64,000 nt of DNA from Elusimicrobiota bacterium. GTDB taxonomy: Bacteria > Elusimicrobiota > Elusimicrobia > FEN-1173 > JAKLIF01. The translations under genes and the position numbers were made by a program. Positions 1-6,842 of this stretch are shown here, piece by piece (position 1 is the first letter of the stretch; each line of letters starts with the position of its first letter). A model generated the notes under the pieces. That model worked only from the letters and a program-made list of their open reading frames with translations. It did not search any database and was not told the DNA's origin. The DNA is taken from contig JAKLIF010000002.1 in the NCBI GenBank assembly GCA_022709755.1, positions 395,405 to 459,404 on the forward strand, written 5' to 3'.

Positions 1-219
1 ATCAACAAAACCCAATATTTTGACAGTATCCCATCGGGAATATGGGAGTTCCAGATCGGCGGCTATCAGGTCTGCGAAAAGTGGCTGAAGGACCGGAAGG
101 AAAGAAAGCTTTCCGCCGAGGATGTGCGTCATTATCAAAAGGTTGTCGCTGCCATCCATCACACCATCCGGCTGATGGCTGAAATTGATGACTTAATCCC
201 CAAGTGGCCCATCGCATGA
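1..219 (+). CDS. Type ISP restriction-modification protein, C-terminal end (partial)
   Basis: Reading frame 1 is open from the window edge to a TGA at 217-219, giving 72 residues of a C-terminus. The segment WEFQIGGYQVCEKWLKDR followed by LSAEDVRHYQKV and an IRLMAEID tail matches the end of the specificity (target recognition) domain of single-chain type ISP restriction-modification enzymes, which fuse nuclease, helicase, N6-adenine methylase and specificity domains. Only the tail is visible, so integrity of the rest cannot be judged. It sits at the far end of an element that carries its own recombinase at 3820-4893, the usual context for a mobile defence gene. The family match is from memory of the motif, not from a search. 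Confidence 0.75.
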   Translation: MNKTQYFDSIPSGIWEFQIGGYQVCEKWLKDRKERKLSAEDVRHYQKVVAAIHHTIRLMAEIDDLIPKWPIA

Positions 220-271
220 GGCCGGATAAATATCTAAGCATGGGATTCATTCAAGCCGCATTGAGGTGAAT

Positions 272-1198
272 ATGAAACTTGGAAAACTCGAAAAAAAAGA
301 TTTGAGAGGTATTTGGAAAAACGAAGCCGTAGATTTTACAAACTGGCTGGCCCAAGAAGAGAATCTAACTCTTTTGAGTGAGGAAATTGGTCTAAGTATT
401 AAACCAATCCGAACAGAGGCTGGCGTAGGAAATTTCAGCGTTGACATCCTGGCTGAAGACGAGGATACTGGAGAAAAAGTCATCATAGAGAATCAACTAG
501 AGATGACGGATCATGAGCACCTCGGTAAAACTATTACCTATGCGGCAGGATATGATGCCCATTTCGTGATATGGGTGGTCAAGGATATTCGGGAAGAGCA
601 TAAACAGGCAATAGACTGGCTCAATGAACGGACAGATGAAAACGTCAACTTTTTCTTAGTAAAGGTTGAGCTTTGGAGCGTTAGCGGTTCAGACCCAGCT
701 CCCAAGTTTCAGATCATTTCCAAACCGAACGATTGGGTCAAAGCTTTGCGTGGGGCTACCAATAAGGGGGAATTGACAGAAACGAAACTTCTTCAACTAG
801 AATACTGGACAAAATTTAAGGAGTTCTGCATGGCGAGAGGGACAATACTGAGCCTTCGCAAGGCGTCACCACAACACTGGTTTAATATTAGCATGGGAAG
901 TTCCTCTTGTTATATTTCCCTCTCGGTCAACACGAAGGAAGAAATACTGGCCTGTTGGGTTTGGATTCCAGATTCAAAAGAGACCTTTCATAAGTTTCAT
1001 GAAAACCGGGTAAATATCGAAAAGGAGTTGGGGCTACCCCTTGAATGGAACGAATTACCAGAAAAAAAGGCCAGCTGGGTTAAAACAAGCCTTCCGGATT
1101 CTGCCTTGGATGATCCTGTGGAGTGGGCGCACCATTATTTTGAGTGGATGCTAAAAACAGCAGAGCAGTTTTATGCCGTATTCAAAAAGTATCTATGA
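272..1198 (+). CDS. DUF4268 domain protein (PD-(D/E)XK nuclease-like fold)
   Basis: A 308-residue soluble protein. Residues ~35-140 carry the DUF4268-type N-terminal block: a short region ending in FSVDILAEDED, then VIIENQLE, HLGKTITYAAG and FVIWVVKDI. The D...(I)EN-Q arrangement resembles the D-(D/E)XK core of restriction-like nucleases with the lysine replaced by asparagine or glutamine. The C-terminal half (from ~residue 185, QLEYWTKFKEF) is the second conserved DUF4268 block. I chose ATG 272 because AGGTGA lies 3-8 bases upstream; GTG 266 is the longer alternative. DUF4268 genes are common on mobile elements and in defence islands, and this one follows a type ISP RM gene by about 50 bases. 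Molecular function is unknown. Confidence 0.8.
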   Translation: MKLGKLEKKDLRGIWKNEAVDFTNWLAQEENLTLLSEEIGLSIKPIRTEAGVGNFSVDILAEDEDTGEKVIIENQLEMTDHEHLGKTITYAAGYDAHFVIWVVKDIREEHKQAIDWLNERTDENVNFFLVKVELWSVSGSDPAPKFQIISKPNDWVKALRGATNKGELTETKLLQLEYWTKFKEFCMARGTILSLRKASPQHWFNISMGSSSCYISLSVNTKEEILACWVWIPDSKETFHKFHENRVNIEKELGLPLEWNELPEKKASWVKTSLPDSALDDPVEWAHHYFEWMLKTAEQFYAVFKKYL

Positions 1199-1377
1199 GC
1201 TTAATCGAAGACAAAGTCATTGATAAGATTCAAAGGCGATTTGAGAAAAAGAGGCGGGGATGGAGGTGTCTTTATAGAACTGGTCTGCCCCAGTTAATTT
1301 CTGGACAAGTCTATACATCGACGGAAATACGATACATTATGGCTCAGTGTGATTGTGATGGATTGCAGCCGAATTGA
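1195..1377 (+). CDS. Small hypothetical protein, possibly a broken gene
   Basis: A 60-residue frame whose ATG overlaps the stop of the DUF4268 gene in the ATGA arrangement. Its first ~25 residues (MSLIEDKVIDKIQRR, then a basic GW stretch) faintly resemble the start of AbiEi/DUF6088-type winged-helix antitoxin proteins, but the resemblance stops after the basic segment. The rest looks like translated non-coding DNA. It may be a truncated remnant, a real short peptide, or chance. The following 1378-1449 stretch shows nothing I can name. Confidence 0.2.
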   Translation: MSLIEDKVIDKIQRRFEKKRRGWRCLYRTGLPQLISGQVYTSTEIRYIMAQCDCDGLQPN

Positions 1378-1449
1378 ACGAATGCAAAAATAAACGCGTA
1401 TAACTGAGGTGTTAAGGTGAAAATGATGCTAATAGCTGTCCAGTTATAA

Positions 1450-2214
1450 ATGGGTCAGTCCAAGTCGAAAGTAGTTATGAAAGATAATATTCCATACAAT
1501 TGGGCGGATTTAGAACATATAGCGAAAGAGCAAAGACGCAAATATGCTAACAACCGTGACTGGTGGTTGTCAAAATATTGGTTACCGGGGTGTGTAAAAA
1601 TCAAACTGAAGAAAGTTTATGAAGATTCCATCTGGAATGATGCGTTAAAAGAAGCGACCGATAAGAAGGCAAATATCAACGTTATCGTCGCGATATTTGT
1701 ATATTGGTTGTGGTGTGATGAGTTGCCGATAATTCATCATGGGCATACCGCAGCTCAAAAACTCAGTAAACTGAAGATTGACTTAAATCGTATCGCCGAT
1801 TATGTTGATAAGTTGGCAATACCATTCCTTAATTATTGTGAAAGTGAAATGGAGAATGATAAATATATCGTTGGAATTGGCGAAAAATACTCTGACATCC
1901 CCAGGAGGTTACGAGAAATTCATGTATTGCTGAATAAATATCATAGTGATCTTAATGTAGGGAGGGGCTATGATAATAAACTCGATGTGGGAATAGCATT
2001 ATTAGCAGATCATTTTAAGCATATAACAACGTATCCTCAGTATGAATTAATCAGCAAGCTTTTGACAGCGGCAGGGGTAAAGCAATACGACAAAAATGCT
2101 GTTCAGCAGCAATTGCGAAGAGCCATACAGCGGAGCAAACTTGGTAGATTCGATGGTATCGCTACAATATTTGAAAAATTAATGCCTGACGGGGGTATAC
2201 GCAAAACGACGTAA
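1450..2214 (+). CDS. Hypothetical protein, mobile-element associated
   Basis: A 254-residue soluble, lysine- and tyrosine-rich protein that I do not recognise. No signal peptide or membrane segment is visible. The middle (IVAIFVYWLWCDELP) is hydrophobic but too short and too charged on its flanks to be a convincing membrane span. The C-terminal ~60 residues (LLTAAGVKQYDKNAVQQQLRRA) are helical and basic. The gene is AT-rich compared with the rest of the window, with codons such as AAA, AAT and TAT, and is followed by a hairpin with a T-run at 2239-2279. Composition and position support an accessory gene of the integrated element. Function is unknown. Confidence 0.6.
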   Translation: MGQSKSKVVMKDNIPYNWADLEHIAKEQRRKYANNRDWWLSKYWLPGCVKIKLKKVYEDSIWNDALKEATDKKANINVIVAIFVYWLWCDELPIIHHGHTAAQKLSKLKIDLNRIADYVDKLAIPFLNYCESEMENDKYIVGIGEKYSDIPRRLREIHVLLNKYHSDLNVGRGYDNKLDVGIALLADHFKHITTYPQYELISKLLTAAGVKQYDKNAVQQQLRRAIQRSKLGRFDGIATIFEKLMPDGGIRKTT

Positions 2215-2238
2215 TAGCTCATTTGATATATACGACAG

Positions 2239-2279
2239 CCCTCCATAATACGTTTATACTAACGGTGTGGAGGGTTTTT
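2239..2279 (+). terminator. Rho-independent terminator after the 1450-2214 gene
   Basis: CCCTCCA at 2239-2245 pairs with TGGAGGG at 2268-2274 and is followed at once by TTTTT. The loop of 22 bases is long, which lowers certainty, but the position between two genes fits a terminator. Confidence 0.55.
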
Positions 2280-2318
2280 GTTTGGATAAGCGTGATATAT
2301 ATTGGTGGTTCACAAAAC

Positions 2319-2750
2319 ATGGACAACACACTCAACGAACGCATAAACAAGCTGGCAGATAAATTTGGCCAACTCCCTGCATGGGCAGTGAAGCTAAACA
2401 TTTGGGCGAGTTTGTCTCGCAATGAAACCAAAGTATTCGGAGTGTTGGTTGCTCTGCAGGATAATAAAACACACGTATGTGATGTAAAACTTGATGTTAT
2501 CGCGGTCTTATCTGGCGTCAGCTATAAATCAATAAGTAGCGCAACAAACAAACTTTGCTGTAGAGAATTAATTAAAAAAGAACGTAGCGGTAACCGAAAT
2601 ATATACACGATTTGTCATGCGCCACCGAAGTGGCTGGTTGAGGCAGGTGGTGATTGGGTCGTGCCAGAATATCCACATAGTTCGGAAATACCAAAAAACA
2701 AACATGGGAAATTTACTTCCCATAATCACGGAACATGTTCTCCCCAATAG
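2319..2750 (+). CDS. Winged-helix domain protein, replication/phage-like
   Basis: A 143-residue protein. Residues ~30-100 look like a winged helix-turn-helix: LSRNETKVFGVLVALQDN, then VKLDVIAVLSGVSYKSISSA and a wing with ELIKKERSGNRNIYTIC. This layout occurs in HTH_36-type proteins of plasmids and phages, often replication or regulatory factors. ATG 2319 is preferred over the longer frame from 2223, because the extra 32 residues run through the terminator hairpin at 2239-2279 and read as noise. The C-terminal tail (PPKWLVEAGGDWVVPEYP and on) is low in recognisable structure. The gene is AT-rich like its upstream neighbour. Specific role unknown. Confidence 0.55.
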   Translation: MDNTLNERINKLADKFGQLPAWAVKLNIWASLSRNETKVFGVLVALQDNKTHVCDVKLDVIAVLSGVSYKSISSATNKLCCRELIKKERSGNRNIYTICHAPPKWLVEAGGDWVVPEYPHSSEIPKNKHGKFTSHNHGTCSPQ

Positions 2751-2948
2751 TTCGGAAGCTGCTTATAAGTATAGTCATTGAGTATTGAGAGTGAGTATAG
2801 ATATATTCAGTTAAATAGATTTTGATAATGCGATTTTATTGGGCCATGAAGGTCGATACTTCGATTCTATTACGCGCCAGATTTATGAGGCCCAAGAAGT
2901 CGAAATCAATGCCAGAATCAATGCCAAGTCCCTCGGAGGACAAATAAG

Positions 2949-3314
2949 ATGCCCGGAAAAGGAAGACCATTTAAAAAAGGTCATAAATTGGCCCCAGGAG
3001 GAACGCGTCCGGGAGCCGGTCGTCCGCCGAACTGGTTCAGAGTTGCGGCCAGAGAGGTCATGGAGAGATCCGCACTTTTGGAACACCTGGAAAAGATCGC
3101 CACGGGTCACGCTGAGATTGTAACCAGCATCGGAAGTGGAAAGAAAAAAATACGCCACATCATCAAACCATCATTCCGGGATCAGATCATGGCGTTCGAC
3201 AAAATAGCCCATATCGGAATTCCGCAAAATGCCGAGGTTGAGACAAGGGCAAAAATTAGTTGGAGTGAGTTGACGAAACAGGCAGAGGAAGAGCGGGGAC
3301 TTTCGTCAGTATAA
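2949..3314 (+). CDS. Phage-like small basic protein with PGAGRP motif
   Basis: A 121-residue protein starting with a basic, glycine-rich tail (GRPFKKGHKLAPGGTRPGAG) of the kind found at the N-terminus of many small phage proteins, including DUF5681-type and small-terminase-like proteins. The remainder is helical (VAAREVMERSALLEHLEKI) and ends in a charged helix (SWSELTKQAEEE). No enzymatic motif is visible. A competing frame at 2839-3123 overlaps it and was rejected because its C-terminal half is the shadow of this gene. Bases 2751-2948 show no convincing gene. Confidence 0.5.
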   Translation: MPGKGRPFKKGHKLAPGGTRPGAGRPPNWFRVAAREVMERSALLEHLEKIATGHAEIVTSIGSGKKKIRHIIKPSFRDQIMAFDKIAHIGIPQNAEVETRAKISWSELTKQAEEERGLSSV

Positions 3315-3377
3315 AGAACAGAGAAAAGGAAGATCATTTTCAAAAGAACATCGATATCCACTGAATGGGAAAGCAAA

Positions 3378-3593
3378 ATGAATCGTCATAAGCGTGAAAA
3401 CAGGAAGTGCTTGGGATGCGGCCGAATGTTTCAGGCTCGTAAGTCCGACATAGCGAGGGGATTTGGCCGTTTTTGCTCTCGGGGGTGTAATGGGTCGGTA
3501 AATCATAGAAATAAAGCGTCGCACCCGATTAAAGAAGCCTCGCACCTCGCAAGGAAAGACTTTCCAAACTCTTATTTTGGAGTGGGAACATAA
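3378..3593 (+). CDS. Small zinc-ribbon protein, phage-like
   Basis: A 71-residue basic protein with C-x2-C (CLGCGRMF, residues 11-14) followed ~18 residues later by C-x3-C (FCSRGC), a spacing suited to one structural zinc. Similar short ribbons accompany HNH or DNA-binding genes in phages. It ends 2 bases before the start of the excisionase-like HTH gene, suggesting co-transcription with the recombinase. No further function can be read. Confidence 0.5.
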   Translation: MNRHKRENRKCLGCGRMFQARKSDIARGFGRFCSRGCNGSVNHRNKASHPIKEASHLARKDFPNSYFGVGT

Positions 3594-3595
3594 TT

Positions 3596-3823
3596 ATGGA
3601 ACAGCGGTATTTATCCCCATTGCAGGCATCGCAATACTTGGGCCTATCCAAGCAGACGATTTACATATGGGCCGAGGAGGGGAAAATACCTGGTTATAAA
3701 GTCGGGCGAGTATGGCGGTTCGATCGGGAGGAGTTGGATTCTTTCGTAAGGAAAGCTTCGGGGGGAATTTGCTACAATAAATCTGCGTGTCGTGAGGTTG
3801 AGCGGAAAGAAGGTGTAGTATGA
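3596..3823 (+). CDS. Excisionase-family helix-turn-helix protein
   Basis: A 75-residue MerR-like/excisionase (HTH_17) protein. The diagnostic string runs LSPLQASQYLGLSKQTIYIW, then GKIPGYKVGRVWRFDREELDSF: a helix-turn-helix followed by the K-x-G-R-x-W-R-F wing. Such proteins bend DNA at attachment sites to control excision. Its stop overlaps the ATG of the recombinase by 4 bases (ATGA), so the two are translationally coupled. This supports a role as recombination directionality factor of the element. The C-terminal ~20 residues after ELDSFVRK are not conserved. Confidence 0.85.
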   Translation: MEQRYLSPLQASQYLGLSKQTIYIWAEEGKIPGYKVGRVWRFDREELDSFVRKASGGICYNKSACREVERKEGVV

Positions 3824-4893
3824 CAGTCCGCATCAAATCTCAGACAGAAACGTGGTTCTACCGGTTTAGTTGGAACAACCGCTCATATTCCAAAGGGGGG
3901 TTCCGGACTAAACGGCAGGCAGAAGACGCAGAGGTCAGGTTTCGAGACCGGGTCATCCGGGGAGAAATCCAACCCGAGCGCGCCGGGGACGGGATGACAT
4001 TTGCCGAAGCCGGTCACTGGTTCCTTGAAAATCATGCGAAAAGCAACAAGCGGTCATGGAAAAACGATAGGGCAAGAATTGCCGATATGGTCAGGTTTTT
4101 CGGCAATAAGAAACTCTCGCAAATAACGCCTGTTGATGTTCAGGCGATGAGAGAAACCTTGCGACGGAAAGGGCTTACAGAGCATACCGTCAACCATTAC
4201 CATGCTGAATTGAAGGCGGTTATTAATCGTCTCAAGCGGTTGGGAGTGTTTTCTGGGGAGAATCCCGCGTGCCAAGTTGATATGGCCAAGGTCCCCAGGG
4301 CAAGGGTGCGGTTCCTTTACCCTTACGAGGAACAGACATTGACCCCCGCCGTTCAGGAGAACCGCTTGTTGTGGCCATATTATTTCACGGCTATGCATAC
4401 CGGAATGCGGATCAAAGAGATATGTAACCTGCGCGTTGAGCATGTTTGTTTAGCCAACAACAGCATCTTTGTTCCGCATAGTAAATCAAAGAGAAGCCGG
4501 TATGTTCCTCTCTCCACAGAGTTCGCGGAGTTCCTTAACGAGCAGATTCTGGGTAAGAAACCGGAACAATCTGCGTTGAGCGGATTCAGTGATCAGTGGG
4601 TGAGGCGGGGTTTCAAACAGGCCTGTCATAGTGTGGGGATTCGGGATTTCGTGTTTCACGATCTGAGGCATACGTTTGCTCAAAGGTTGTTGAGCAAAGG
4701 AGTCCCAATCTACAAAGTGTCCAAGATCCTTGGACATAGCAGCGTGGTCGTTACAGAGCAGCATTACGGTCACTTGGCTATGTCTGATCTCAAGGACGCA
4801 ATCGATCATATCGACGGAGTTATTACCGCAACTTGCACCCAAGTTGCACCGAGCAAAATTAGACAAGTCGTAGAAACTTCAGATTTGCATTGA
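3820..4893 (+). CDS. Tyrosine recombinase / site-specific integrase
   Basis: A 357-residue integrase. Residues ~1-50 form the AP2-like arm-binding region (WFYRFSWNNRSYSKGGF), ~55-155 the SAM-like core-binding domain, and ~170-330 the catalytic domain. Catalytic residues are visible: R197 in GMRIKE, K in the SKSKRSR strand, H280-x-x-R283 in HDLRH, H306 in LGHSS and the nucleophile Y316 in EQHYGH. It is therefore expected to be active. The gene ends 14 bases before tRNA-Ser(GCU), a common target for such enzymes, although here the element lies on the 5' side of the tRNA. It overlaps the excisionase-like gene by 4 bases. Confidence 0.93.
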   Translation: MTVRIKSQTETWFYRFSWNNRSYSKGGFRTKRQAEDAEVRFRDRVIRGEIQPERAGDGMTFAEAGHWFLENHAKSNKRSWKNDRARIADMVRFFGNKKLSQITPVDVQAMRETLRRKGLTEHTVNHYHAELKAVINRLKRLGVFSGENPACQVDMAKVPRARVRFLYPYEEQTLTPAVQENRLLWPYYFTAMHTGMRIKEICNLRVEHVCLANNSIFVPHSKSKRSRYVPLSTEFAEFLNEQILGKKPEQSALSGFSDQWVRRGFKQACHSVGIRDFVFHDLRHTFAQRLLSKGVPIYKVSKILGHSSVVVTEQHYGHLAMSDLKDAIDHIDGVITATCTQVAPSKIRQVVETSDLH

Positions 4894-4907
4894 TTTTATC
4901 GCTCAAA

Positions 4908-5001
4908 GGAGAGATGGCCGAGCGGCTGAAGGCGGCGGTTTGCTAAACCGTTGTATCCTTGAAAAGGGGTACCGAGGGTTCGAATCCCTCTCTCTCCGCC
5001 A
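4908..5001 (+). tRNA. tRNA-Ser (anticodon GCU)
   Basis: GGAGAGA at 4908-4914 pairs with TCTCTCC at 4991-4997, with discriminator G and an encoded CCA at 4999-5001. The anticodon loop TTGCTAA gives GCU. The long variable arm and the GGTTCGAATCC T-arm are typical of serine tRNA. The upstream neighbour is the integrase gene, so this tRNA is the likely integration target. Confidence 0.95.
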
Positions 5002-5069
5002 GTTTTATTTTAGGGGATTGTGGAAAAGGGATTCGAAGCCGACCCGACGCGCATCCGTGGGATGAAGAG
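4991..5069 (+). repeat. Direct repeat, copy A: tRNA-Ser 3' end plus downstream flank
   Basis: From the tRNA-Ser 3' acceptor strand through about 79 bases, this segment aligns with 5201-5280 with scattered substitutions and one 1-base gap. The shared core includes TCTCTCCGCCAGTTTTATTT and GGAAAAGGGATTCGAAGCCG. The first 20 bases also match the tail of the second serine tRNA at 8951-8970. Confidence 0.85.
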
Positions 5070-5323
5070 CATCCGAAGGATGCGACAGCGAGGGCGGCAG
5101 GCTTCGGAGGAGGAGTGGAACGACGGGGGAGAAGGAATCCCTCGGCCGTGTCGTCGTGCCCGTGGCACGCGACAGGTCTTCGGAGTGATACGAAGAAGGC
5201 TCTCTCCGCCAGTTTTATTTTCGGGATCGTGGAAAAGGGATTCGAAGCCGACTCGACACGCATTCTGTGAATGAAAAGAATCCCGATGATGCGATCCCTC
5301 GCTGCCCATTGACCTGCTAACCC
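5002..5323. other. Gene-free stretch with hairpins and a repeated tRNA tail
   Basis: No convincing reading frame lies between the tRNA and the gene at 5324. The stretch holds several short perfect hairpins: GCATCC/GGATGC near 5070-5085 and GTGCC/GGCAC near 5157-5167. It also contains the copy B repeat. Short frames here are GC-rich and repeat-derived and were not called. Confidence 0.7.
5201..5280 (+). repeat. Direct repeat, copy B: orphan tRNA-Ser 3' tail
   Basis: This second copy begins with TCTCTCCGCCA, the acceptor strand plus CCA of tRNA-Ser, but has no tRNA body in front of it. It continues with the same AT-rich and GATTCGAAGCCG flank as copy A, offset by 210 bases. It could be a leftover attachment-site half or a tandem duplication of the tRNA tail. 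Confidence 0.8.
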
Positions 5324-6784
5324 ATGCCAACCGATCCGCGGATGTCCGATGATTCGATGAAAAGCTTTTTCTTGTTCGGCGTGGTGTGCTGTTTCTTCCT
5401 CCTGAGGGTGGTTTTCCTTTGGCTCCATCAGTCGGGTCCCGCTTACTTTTATTCCGATTCCTGTTCGCATATTCTCAACGGTTTATGGCATATCGAGGGA
5501 AACGTCCCGTGGAGGTGGTCTTGGCGTTTTTTCCCGTTGGCCGGAACTTTGTTCGGGTTGACCCATAAAGCGGGAATCGATCTTTATTGGGCCTCCATCT
5601 GCGTCAACGGATTATTCGGCCTCGGCGTGTTGGCATGTCTCTTTCATGCCGTCAAGAGATGGGCCGATGACTTCGCGTCGGTCATTACCTGTGTTCTGGT
5701 GGTATTGTATCCGGCGTTTCCGAAGCTGGTCTTGTCCGGTCAACCGGAAATGACGGCCCTGTTGATGGTCTGCCTGGCCTTGTGGATCCTCTTATTCCGG
5801 GGAACGACGAAGGATCGTCGACGGTTGGGTGTCGATATCGCCATCGTTTCTTTCCTCGGATTGGCGATGTTCGCACGCGCAGAGTCGGCGGGCTTGTTGT
5901 TTGCAGTCATCGGACTGTTACTCGTCCAATGGAGAAAGGATAAAGCGCTTCTCGCTGTTTTGGCGACCTATTGTGTGGCGTTGGTCTGGTGGCGGTTCCC
6001 ATCCCTCTTCGGCCATTCGCTGAAGGCGTTTGAGGGGAATCAGGGTGTATTGTCGCCCGGTTGGGCTTTCCGCTTGATGCACATACCGCGTTGGTTGTGG
6101 GATGGGGGAATACTCCTCTTGATCGCCGGCCTGGCCGGCTCAGCGGTTCTGTGGAGTGGGATGCGGCGTTGGGAAGTCAGATGGATTTATCTTTTGGCGA
6201 TACTCCAGTTCGTGTTTCTCTGGGGGGCATCCTGGTTCAATCTTTTTTCCATGGAGACAGACCGGAATTTCATGCTCGTCCTTCTCCTGACAGCCATTCC
6301 CGCCGGAGTGGCAATATCCGAACGGTTTTCTTGGATGAAAAGACGGGCGATACTGTTTTCGGTTCTCGTCGTCGCTTTGGCGAGCGGATGGGTCCTCGTG
6401 TCGAAGCAGGAGAGGGCCGACGTTTACCCCGGTATCGAGCGACAGCGGAACCTCGGTCTTATGATGAAAACGCCTCCTTATCCACATCTGTTGGACCGGG
6501 ACTCGGCGGTTCTCATCTACGAGGCATCCGATGGTGATTGGCCGAATTTTTGTGTGTTTTCTGGCTGTCCTCAACGGATCCGGCTGGTTTCATCCCTGGA
6601 CGTGGAGTGGGGGCGTAAACAGGTCTGGCGCGGCGATGAACCGTTCGGGTTGGTTGTCCTTTCATCGACAACAGTTCCAGAGAGTATCCGTCCCCCGGTG
6701 ATTCCCGTCAAACTTTTGGAGACCCGCCAGGAAAACAAGTTCTATCGGCCACCCCGGAGGGGTTATGAGGATCGCGTCGAATGA
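5324..6784 (+). CDS. Integral membrane protein, GT39/ArnT-like glycosyltransferase candidate
   Basis: A 486-residue protein with about ten hydrophobic spans. The first (FFLFGVVCCFFLLRVVFLWL) is followed by a periplasmic loop with YSDSCSHI, similar in place to the acidic first-loop motif of GT-C membrane glycosyltransferases that use polyprenyl-linked sugars. Further spans run to ~residue 360, then a ~120-residue soluble C-terminal domain. Length and topology suit the dolichyl-phosphate-mannose/ArnT superfamily, but sequence evidence is weak and another polytopic enzyme is possible. It stands alone between the tRNA-tail repeat and the TonB receptor, 58 bases upstream of the latter. Confidence 0.6.
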   Translation: MPTDPRMSDDSMKSFFLFGVVCCFFLLRVVFLWLHQSGPAYFYSDSCSHILNGLWHIEGNVPWRWSWRFFPLAGTLFGLTHKAGIDLYWASICVNGLFGLGVLACLFHAVKRWADDFASVITCVLVVLYPAFPKLVLSGQPEMTALLMVCLALWILLFRGTTKDRRRLGVDIAIVSFLGLAMFARAESAGLLFAVIGLLLVQWRKDKALLAVLATYCVALVWWRFPSLFGHSLKAFEGNQGVLSPGWAFRLMHIPRWLWDGGILLLIAGLAGSAVLWSGMRRWEVRWIYLLAILQFVFLWGASWFNLFSMETDRNFMLVLLLTAIPAGVAISERFSWMKRRAILFSVLVVALASGWVLVSKQERADVYPGIERQRNLGLMMKTPPYPHLLDRDSAVLIYEASDGDWPNFCVFSGCPQRIRLVSSLDVEWGRKQVWRGDEPFGLVVLSSTTVPESIRPPVIPVKLLETRQENKFYRPPRRGYEDRVE

Positions 6785-6842
6785 TGCGCGAAGCAAGTCG
6801 CTTATGGTAGAATCCTGACATGATGGTTCACGGCATAAAATC

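Noticed and set aside
2839..3123. 94-residue frame overlapping the PGAGRP-motif gene
   Set aside because: Its second half reads the neighbouring gene in the wrong frame and no ribosome site precedes it.
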